This document shows positions 56,950-64,000 of a stretch of 64,000 nt of DNA, piece after piece (position 1 is the first letter of the stretch; the number at the start of each line of letters is the position of its first letter). The notes under the pieces are model-generated. The model saw only the letters and a list, made by a program, of their open reading frames with translations, was not told the origin of the DNA and did no database searches. The stretch is from Lycorma delicatula (Eukaryota > Arthropoda > Insecta > Hemiptera > Fulgoridae), in the NCBI RefSeq assembly GCF_047948215.1, contig NC_134461.1, positions 90,788,245 to 90,852,244 on the forward strand. Reading direction: 5' to 3'. Position numbers and translations under genes: made by a program.

Positions 56950-57945
56950 CGAGGGTAAGTCAATTATTATCAGCATTTAGTTATATTTTTGTTTTTGTTG
57001 GTAGTAATGTTGTGTTGTGTAGATGACGCATGCGTGGTTTAACTGTTGTTATGTCTGTGCAGATTTGATGGTGCTAGGTTAGTTCCATTATCGCTGCCCT
57101 GCCGTTAACCATGGCTGCTCCGCTTTCTATTTGCACCAAAGAAGAGTAACGTTCAGCGATCCGTTTTTTGCGGTCGGAAGATGTATCAGTGGCCGAAATT
57201 CATCGAAGACTTTCGATACAGTACGGGGACAGTGTGTTGCCGCAACCGAGTGTCTACGAATGGATTGAAAAAATTAAAAATGGTCCACAAGTGTTACGCA
57301 CGACGAAGGAGCCGGCGACCGTAAACCGCCACAAATGAGGAAAATATAGAGCGTGCACGTGACATGGTTTTCTTAGACAGACGAGTAACTATCGATGAAG
57401 TGGCACATCGTCTGCAAATCATTCACGGTTCTGCCTATGAAATCATCCACAACAGACTTGGGTTTCATAAAGTCTGTGCAAGATGGGTCCCAAAACACAC
57501 AGTTGCATAAACAAACGCGCTTGGACACTTCTGCCAAAAACATTTGGATCGCTATGGTAACGAGCTGGACATCTTCTTAGACAGAATCATCACTGGTGAT
57601 GAAACATGGATCCATCGGGTGAAACATGGATCCATCGTTACGAGCCGGAGAGTAAACGGCAGAATATGGAATGAAAACATCCAAATTCGCCCTGCAAAAA
57701 AAAGTTCAAGACCCAACCGTCCGCAGGAAAACTGATGCTTACGATTTTTTGGGACTCACAAGGCCCAGTACTGAAACATTATGAAGAAAGGGGCACAACA
57801 ATAAACAGTGAGATGCTTACTGCCAAGCTGAAGCCTGTAATTTAAAGGAAACGCCGAGGACTGCTGTCGAAAGGTGTTGTGTTGTTGCACGACAATGCCC
57901 GTCCACATACTGCTGCCCGCACTGCTGAAAAATTAGAAGGGTGTA
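56950..57945 (+). mobile_element. Mariner transposon, 3' truncated
   Basis: The left end is TA (56948-56949) followed by CGAGGGTAAGTCAATTATTA, a common mariner terminus. The transposase pseudogene follows. Homology stops after the LHDNARPHTAARTAEKLE block near 57942, and no matching right terminal repeat occurs downstream. The family differs from the mariner at 24801, judging by termini and protein. Confidence 0.85.
57111..57942 (+). pseudogene. Mariner transposase, broken and 3' truncated
   Basis: It starts MAAPLSICTKEE, an immediate stop, then RSAIRFLRSEDVSVAEIHRR, YGDSVLPQPSVYEWIEKIKN (helix-turn-helix part), IERARDMVFLDRRVTIDEVA, YEIIHNRLGFHKVCARWVPK, a stop, ELDIFLDRIITGDETWIHR (first catalytic block, about 57562-57618) and, in other frames, VLLHDNARPHTAARTAEKLE (second block, about 57880-57940). 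The third aspartate block and C-terminus are deleted. A 20-bp tandem duplication (57600-57619 and 57620-57639) shifts the frame inside the first catalytic block. Several further stops occur. Confidence 0.88.
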
Positions 57946-59894
57946 AGTTATTTTCAGAAACCTGTTTTATAAAGTTTTTTTTAAGTGTGCTACTTTTAAG
58001 TTAATGTTTGGTTTTTAGATAAATAATGAAGGAATAGTCATTCATTTTACATTAAAAAATGACTTATATGTCTATTTTTTCGGTATATTTAACGGCATAA
58101 CTCTGTATTCTAATATATTTTCTTAAATTTTATTTAATGATGATTCCAAAACAGTACTAAATATTTACATGAGAGATTAACAATCCATTCTCATCAATTT
58201 AACATCAGAAAACCTAAATGTTAATATTAGAACAGAAGTATTTCAAATTTTTTTTCCGGATATTATCTACTTGGTGATTTCAAGAATCTATGCTCAACCA
58301 TTAAACTTAAGAATTTTCCTATGAATTTCAGGCCTGAAGTATTAATACCTATCTTAATTAAATTTACTTTTCTTGTTTGCTATATTTAATTACTAAACTT
58401 ACAACGATTTTAAACATAAGCTGTTTCATTTCTACCACTCTATTTTTTAACGATTACTTAACGGCTGGGAGGTGTGTTCTAGCAAAAGATATAAAATAAA
58501 ATAAAATTAAATGAAATCAAATTTAAAATAAAGTTATTGGAAGAATCTTATTTGTACTAAGAGTTTTATGTTTGATAATTGGTAAGTACTGGCGCATCCA
58601 GAAAAACGTTAAGTGAAAAGAATAACCAAAAACCAACAAGAAAATTACTATCCACTAGTAAGACAGTATTATAAATAAATAGATTACATACAAGGTCACT
58701 AGATTGATTTATAATACAACAGTAAAAACATAGATCAGAAATTTATTTTTAACAATCTTTTTTTTTATTGATAACAAATTTTGTTATATGTTATTATAGT
58801 TATTATGTGAATTAAGGGCAGGATATAAACAATAGTGAAAGGGCTTACAATCGAGTTTGTCGTGTTGATTTGTGGGTGGTTTAGATCCTCAGAAGACAAG
58901 AAAGGATGTTTTACCAATTTGTCCGCCCTAATAACCCACTTAAGACAGTTTTTATGGTTTACTCTCCTCGAAGACCATAGCAATAAGAAGCCACATTATT
59001 AGAATAGAATCTTTACTCCCTCCGTATACTTTTTAACTCCTACACTGCTATCAGTTGCTCAATTTTGTTTGTTTTGTTAGTTATTGAAAAAAAAAAACAA
59101 TAGACAAGGTTAAATGTATTGAGAGAAAGGGAAGCCAACATTCTTTCTGTTTAAACTGGTTTTATCTTATGGCGATCAGATTATTTAGGAAATAAATTGT
59201 TTTAAGATAAAAATTATTAATTAAAAAAAAAAAAAAAAAAGAAACTGATTCCATGATTAGGTTTATATTTCTTATTTACAAAGCTATTAGTATATTTCAT
59301 ATTATAAAATCCAGGTTATAAATTTATTATATATGGAGTTACGGGTGTGAATATGTAGGACTGATTATATTTTTCTATAAACATCAGGAATAATTTAACA
59401 TATAAATATGAAACTTTGTATAGAAATTAGCGAAAAATATTTGGAGAAATCTTTAAAAAAAATTAATGATATTCATCGAGGGAAAGTTATAAAAAGAAGA
59501 TAACATTAAAACATAAAAAAATAAAGTGCATGTCGACAAAATTCCAATATTTGACTGTAAAGAGAAAGATTAGTAGTAGTTCAGGCACTTAGAAAGTTAT
59601 TTTTTTCACACTGTCTATTTAGTGCTGGTAGAAACTTACATGCTCTCAGTTCGCTCAGGCCCCAAACAAGTCTAAGAAAAATATTTGTTGATATTCAACA
59701 ATTTCTCTTACAGCAAGAAAACACTTTGTATAAAGCTTTGTTTGGAGTGTGGTGATAGGAATTTTAGTAACTTGGACTGTTATAGATGGATAGGTTAATA
59801 CAAGGTTCCTCCAAAAAAGCTAACAGCACAGTTGTAGGATTTTCCGCCACGTGGTTTTTTCTGTTGTACGGCTTACACACACATACAAACATAA
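57946..59894. other. AT-rich spacer, no gene seen
   Basis: About 2 kb with no gene. The 72-codon minus frame 58765-58983 has no recognisable family. A-runs lie at 59088-59098 and 59224-59240. Confidence 0.55.
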
Positions 59895-60335
59895 CTTAAT
59901 TAAAAATATCTATCATTTTATTTAAATATAATATTTTTGTTCAATGATTCTGACTAAATCGCGCGCGCATACCGTATTTAATTCGTGCGGGTGTGGGAGT
60001 ACTAGCGGCCACTTTAAATACTCTTTTACACTACAAATATTATCCATTATTTAATTCTACCGCTCATCTATGATATTACAATACAGCTGGTGCTGGAGGC
60101 TAAATAGAAAAAGAAAGACGACTACAGAAGTTGTACGTCAATGCTACACTTTTATTTTACTAACAGGTTCCGCAGGATGTTATTAAGTGCGTATGTATAC
60201 CTGCGCACTACCGACTAAATCTCCACCCCTGCTATTCCCCCCTCTTGGAACAGCTGGTAGAGTATTATCAATGCTACCCTAGCGCTCCTTGTGATGAGAA
60301 TGGGTACTAACTGTACCACTTAGTCATCGTTTTAT
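59895..60335 (-). repeat. Dispersed repeat family B, copy 2
   Basis: Reverse-oriented relative of 4245-4510. On the minus strand it keeps TATTTAAAGTGGCCGCTAGT, CGCACGAATTAAATACGGTA and TATTATATTTAAATAAAATG. The middle (about 60058-60112) carries GGTGCTGGAGGCTAAATAG plus A-rich sequence, like the tail end of SINE S1. Confidence 0.6.
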
Positions 60336-60369
60336 TTAGAGAATTTTCTGGGTTGCGAGTGATTATGAT

Positions 60370-60660
60370 TTGTCAATTTTTGACAAATGTGCTTAACAAA
60401 GATAGCACCTTAATTAGGCGAAATCTCGAGATAATGAGAATGACCTTGCTGTACAGCTTCATCCTCTTGACCTTTTAAGTTGAAAATTTAATGGTATCAA
60501 CCCCATTTTTCTATATATATAGAAGTAATCTGACCAAGTTTAGTCAAAATCGGTCGACTAGTTCTGGAAATATAAAGTGATTAACAGGCCAACACCACGA
60601 ACATAAAGACGTACATACTTAGATCCGGAAAATTTCTATCCGGGTTTTTTGATTTTTGGG
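60370..60660 (+). repeat. F-body repeat, copy 2
   Basis: Matches 17330-17660: TTAATTAGGCGAAATCTCGA, GACCTTGCTGTACAGC, GAAGTAATCTGACCAAGTTT, AAAATCGGTCGACTAGTTCT, AGGCCAACACC and ATCCGGAAAATTTCTATCCG. Unlike copy 1 it has no E head directly before it, and a G body follows about 290 bp downstream. Confidence 0.75.
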
Positions 60661-60949
60661 TTACGAAGTTTTTCCGATTTTATATTTATTTGAACTTTCT
60701 TTTTTATTGTCACCAGTAGAAGAAATCCTGAAAGTTTGTTGTTATATTCTTCGTGAATAACTCAGTATAAATCAACCATAAATTCTTTTTTCCTTTTCTT
60801 CCTTTGTTAATTGGTGGGCAAAATAATGAGTTTGATATTTATATAAAAATGAGTTTTATATTTATAAGTACATTATTTCTTCAGCAATATGTACTTTAAA
60901 AGTTCATAATTTACATAGTTTAGATGTATGTACTTATTTATATAAATAC
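60661..60949. other. AT-rich linker with a short direct repeat
   Basis: A 50-60 bp piece (AATTC, T-run, CTTTTCTTCCTTTGTTA, GGGCAAAATAATGAG at 60781-60832) recurs at 61667-61713 next to the transposase relic. Otherwise no feature. Confidence 0.5.
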
Positions 60950-61415
60950 ACACGTATGTATGTACGTACATATTGTATCTCGCATAACTCGAAAACGATT
61001 AGCCGTATGATGTTATAATTATGGATTTAAGGACCGTTGTAACATCTAGTTGTGCACCTCCCCTTTTAATTGCAATCGACTAGTCCAAAAGTGTACAAAA
61101 AAGCCCAAAATCAAAAACAATTTGATTTTTGGACTTTTTCTTAACTTCAGTATGCAGTAATAAGCCCTCATTGAGAGCTTTTCAACGATATATCATAAGT
61201 GGTACTTATTTTCGTTGGTTTCAAAGTTGCAGCCAAACAAAATTTCAATTAATGAAATATTTGGATCTTATAAGCCCATTGGTTCAAATCCGACTTCATC
61301 TCCTTTTTTAAACTTTTTTTTTTTAATTTAAACATACTAATTTATTAATAATTATTACTAACTGTAAAAAAATCTTTACAATAGATAATAATTCAATAAT
61401 AACAAAAAAAAAAAA
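60950..61415 (+). repeat. Dispersed repeat family G body, copy 3
   Basis: It begins in the GTACGTACATATTGTATCTC region without the E head and keeps AACGATTAGCCGTATGATGT, AGTTGTGCACCTCCCCTTTT, a mutated B box GGTTCAAATCC (61281-61291) and the T-rich stretch after it. Similarity to copy 2 ends near 61415. Confidence 0.75.
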
Positions 61416-61460
61416 TATATATATATAAATGTATAACAAAACCGTCTTCAGTTCGTCTTC

Positions 61461-61646
61461 AATTGAATAAAATCATTATTTAGAAGAGAATAATAAATAT
61501 TTTACTTTATTTAAAAAAGAAATACTTTCTAAAGTGTTTAATTTGGAGAAAAAAGAATAAAGACAGAAACTTATAAAAAGTCTTACACCATACAAACTTT
61601 TATAATGAATGCTGTCTTTTTTTGCCACAGTGTTTAATTTACAAAC
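61461..61646 (+). repeat. Direct repeat J, copy 1
   Basis: About 186 bp closely matching 62861-63047 in the same orientation, exactly 1400 bp apart at the left edge. AATTGAATAAAATCATTATT starts both and GCCACAGTGTTTAATTTACA ends both. The spacing encloses the transposase relic and a SINE tail. Confidence 0.88.
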
Positions 61647-61704
61647 TTTTTTTTTTGCCTCCATAAATTCTTTTTTTCTTTTCTTCCTTTGTTACTTGGC
61701 GGGC

Positions 61705-62000
61705 AAAATAATGAGCAAGTCCGATATTTTGCTGCGGTGCTAACTTGCCCATTAACTTAGATGGACCTTTGGCCGTAATATAAAACAGCTTCTAATCGTT
61801 TACTTTAGTTGGTCTTCCAGTTCGGTCAGCGTCTTCAACAGAGCCTGTTGCTCGATAAGAATTCGAACTGCATTGGGGTAAGGCACAGGAGTATTTGGAA
61901 ACTTTTCAGAAAACTTGTGCTTCACTCAATAAGCATACTTGTCACCTTCATGAAAGACACGATCAACAAGAAAAATGCTTTCCTCTATTGAAAGAACCAT
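61705..62000 (-). pseudogene. DUF4817-type transposase N-terminal relic
   Basis: From ATG 61998-62000 (minus) the frame reads MVLSIEESIFLVDRVFHEGD, KYAY, stop, VKHKFSEKFPNTPVPYPNAV, RILIE, then after a shift TGSVEDADRTGRPTKVND, stop, KLFYIT. This is the N-terminal helix-turn-helix region (DUF4817 type) of insect Tc1-like transposases, ending in the usual TGSV.D..R.GRP linker. The catalytic domain is absent. It is a lineage different from the transposon at 20174 (different N-terminal sequence). Confidence 0.8.
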
Positions 62001-62317
62001 TACGTTTCTCGCAATTATTGATTCCGATGAACGAAACGAAGCACGTTCAACCACTGCTTAACAATTGACGTCTTGGTTTATTACTAACACCCAACGAGCC
62101 CACACGGCAACTAACCTACCGCCGAAAGAACAGAGTGCACCACATAATTGTAAAACATAAAGCACAGCGACTTGCCGAACGTTCTGTACATTGCGATAGA
62201 TATATAATCATTATTTTACTCAAGAAAAAAAACATTATTCAAAAGATCTTAGCATCACTAATGTGATAAATAATAATTAATGATGGTAATGTACAAATTA
62301 ATATACAAATATTAATA

Positions 62318-62415
62318 TACAAATCTCGGTCAGGCATAGCATTTTCACAGGCTGCTGGTCATTCATCTCATCCTCTGAAGCAATACCTAACAGTGGCCCC
62401 AAAGGAAAAAAAAAT
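62318..62415 (+). repeat. SINE family S2, copy b (3' part)
   Basis: AATCTCGGTCAGGCATAGCA, TTTTCACAGGCTGC and CTCATCCTCTGAAGCAATAC with CAGTGG and an A-run. The head upstream of the B box is missing. Confidence 0.75.
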
Positions 62416-62860
62416 ACAAATAAGGAATTCTCACTCTTTTAAATCCAAAATACGCGATTTTCTATCATATACTATTCTACGTACATGAGATGAAATGTAT
62501 TTAGGAAACCCCAAAATTAGCTCTCTGTTTTATCTCATACTGAAATTCACCTTATTAAAAAATGAAAAATAATACTAATAGGTATATCTGTCAAGGACTG
62601 TTTAAAAATATTTTTTTCTGTCTGACTAACTGTTCTTTGAATTAATTTTTTTCTTTCTGTTTTTTAACAAAACACATTGAAACTGTTTCCAAGAAAAATA
62701 TTCAACATTACTTTTTTAAAACAACGTAATAAATTTAACGTTTTATTGTGATTAATAGTCAAATGAGAATTTTTATATAAGCCACATAGAAACAAAAAGT
62801 TGCAAACGGCTGTTTCTTATGTTTTATACAATGACGTATTTCCGGAAATTTCTGTGTGAC

Positions 62861-63047
62861 AATTGAATAAAATCATTATTTAGAAGAGAATAATAAATAT
62901 TTTACTTTATTTAAAAAAGAAATACTTTGTAAAGTGTTTAATTTGGTGAAAAATGAATAACTGTAGAAATTTATAAAACGTCTTACACTATCCACACTTT
63001 TATAACGAATTCTTTCTTTTTTTTGCCACAGTGTTTAATTTACAAAC
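62861..63047 (+). repeat. Direct repeat J, copy 2
   Basis: See copy 1 at 61461. Differences are scattered substitutions plus a few small indels. The right end abuts the 3' end of the reverse-oriented Jockey-like element. Confidence 0.88.
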
Positions 63048-63349
63048 GGTTTCAATTTACCTAAATCATAAGCAATTTTGTATACAAAAAACAGTCATGC
63101 AGAGGGGATTTCCATTAAAATCCCTCAAAGAACTGTATATGTATACATATCTTATACAGTATACATAAATGTATAATAAACATAAATAAGTACATACAAA
63201 GATACGTCCAAAGCATACTAATCACTTTCAGAACTATAAAAAACAGAAAAAACAAAAAAAATTCTTATCAATCACACAGAATAATTAAACAAAAAAAAAA
63301 CTGTGAAAGAAATATAACAATCAACAAAATAATCGGCGAAAGGCAATAA

Positions 63350-63723
63350 AGAATTTTGGCGATCCTCATCACCCTAGGATAAACTGATTTACTTCATATC
63401 TCGGAGAACTTACAGATGTAATATATGCAGTTGCTTTAGATGCCTTATCTCCTCGCTGACATCCAGGAGGTTAACCGTGAGCCAGTTGACATGTTTATTT
63501 GGTCTCATTTTTCATCTTGTACCGAATCATAGAAATCCTCTCGAACGGTTGTCAATTTCAGATAATTGTGTTTTTCTGTGTTTTTTTTCAAACACAGCGG
63601 TTCTGTTATATTTCTCAATAGTTTATTCTCGAGTCGTTGGACGATTTCAATGTTACTCTCACTTGTCGTAACCCAAAGTTGGATTCCGTAGGTCCAAATC
63701 GGTTTCCGGACTGCTAAATACAA
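63350..63723 (-). pseudogene. Jockey-like ORF2 C-terminal relic, copy 2
   Basis: The open part (63505-63723) reads YLAVRKPIWTYGIQLW, TSESNIEIVQRLENKLLRNI, EPLCLKKNTEKHNYLKLTTV and REDFYDSVQDEK. It is the ORF2 segment following the reverse-transcriptase domain in Jockey-type LINEs, homologous to 45169-45480. The continuing tail to about 63350 needs a frame change (QLTVNLLDVSEEI-like region, about 63440-63490). The catalytic core is not present. The upstream methionine in this frame lies in the linker and is not a natural start. Confidence 0.85.
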
Positions 63724-63809
63724 AAATTACTTGTTAAATAATGATAGTTACGATTTCCTTCCTAACAACCGATATATCTCCCTGATATAAAAACTGATAT
63801 ATCTCCCTG

Positions 63810-63847
63810 TTGGGGAAAAGGACGCAGCTGCGTCCTTTTTTCCCCAA
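63810..63847. repeat. 38-bp near-perfect palindrome
   Basis: TTGGGGAAAAGGACGCAG (63810-63827) is followed directly by its inverse CTGCGTCCTTTTTTCCCCAA (two extra T). It lies between leader and ORF2 tail of the Jockey-like derivative. In copy 1 the matching place (about 45075-45110) keeps only the AAAAAAGAACGTAGC half. GATATATCTCCCTG occurs twice beside it (about 63771-63809). Confidence 0.9.
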
Positions 63848-64000
63848 CTTGAATCCTGCATGTCAGATGGCGATCCTAGGTATCCTACGCTAGCACGGGG
63901 GATGGAAACATTAAGTGAACTCACCGCTCCTTATCGCAAAAGCAACACTACCATCGTAAACTGTGTCATTATTGTGATAATTAAACATAACTTGTATATA

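Larger units (their letters stand above)
63075..64000 (-). mobile_element. Internally deleted Jockey-like LINE, copy 2 (cut by window end)
   Basis: On the minus strand: leader (from the window edge; ACACAGTTTACGATGGT, then GTGAGTTCACTTAATG and ATACCTAGGATCGCCATCTG), a palindromic linker, GTAACTATCATTATTTAACA, the ORF2 tail, then a 3' region similar to 45500-45790. It has the same architecture as copy 1. The 5' end lies beyond the window. Confidence 0.8.

Noticed and set aside
61461..63047. LTR retrotransposon flanked by 186-bp LTRs
   Set aside because: No primer-binding site, polypurine tract, gag or pol sequence lies between the repeats; the interior holds a DNA-transposon fragment and a SINE tail.
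1..64000. CRISPR array, bacterial operons or prophage
   Set aside because: No regularly spaced short repeats with unique spacers and no bacterial-type genes. The content is animal-type transposable elements throughout.

Overview
This is AT-rich nuclear DNA from a multicellular animal, most likely an insect and perhaps a hemipteran. That reading is an inference. It rests on the insect-type transposable elements (Tc1/mariner relatives with a DUF4817-type N-terminus, DD34D mariners, a ZBED/SCAND3-like hAT, Jockey/R1-type and RTE-like LINEs, tRNA-headed SINEs), the many TA microsatellites and the absence of any bacterial-type gene arrangement. I recognise no host protein-coding gene. Almost all open frames of 60-80 codons are chance frames in AT-rich DNA. 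The window reads as intergenic or deep-intronic sequence built from layered mobile-element insertions.

Layout. 0-13 kb: AT-rich sequence with dispersed repeats (families A, B, C, D below), a short retroposon inside a family C copy (7.09-7.30 kb) and an RTE-like LINE relic (8.86-9.64 kb). 13.3-14.6 kb: a foldback element followed by the 3' end of a LINE. 17-18.7 kb: family E/F repeat and a SINE. 20.1-24.1 kb: the centrepiece, a long foldback whose left arm carries a Tc1-like transposon and whose right arm carries an ORF1-only LINE. Each arm supplies the empty site for the insertion in the other. 24.8-26.1 kb: a full-length dead mariner. 27.0-28.1 kb: a family G repeat split by a retroposon with a 15-bp target duplication. 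32.3-34.7 kb: SINE, tandem repeat, transposase relic, and a family D repeat split by a GC-rich insert. 34.9-35.8 kb: direct repeats flanking a family C copy. 38.6-42.8 kb: tRNA-like units, a SINE, and a long-terminal-inverted-repeat element. 43.3-45.8 kb: a family G repeat and an internally deleted Jockey-like element. 48.9-50.1 kb: a hAT relic. 55-58 kb: SINE, microsatellites, a 3'-truncated mariner. 59.9-64 kb: repeats B, F and G, a transposase relic between 1.4-kb-spaced direct repeats, and a second copy of the internally deleted Jockey-like element in reverse orientation.

How the parts relate. Several insertions can be dated relative to their hosts because an uninterrupted paralogue lies in the same window (four good cases, one weaker). 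Non-autonomous elements predominate: ORF1-only and ORF2-tail-only LINE derivatives, SINE heads sharing one 3' tail, and foldbacks. All coding remnants except the first 379 codons of LINE ORF1 carry stops or frameshifts, so no autonomous element appears intact.
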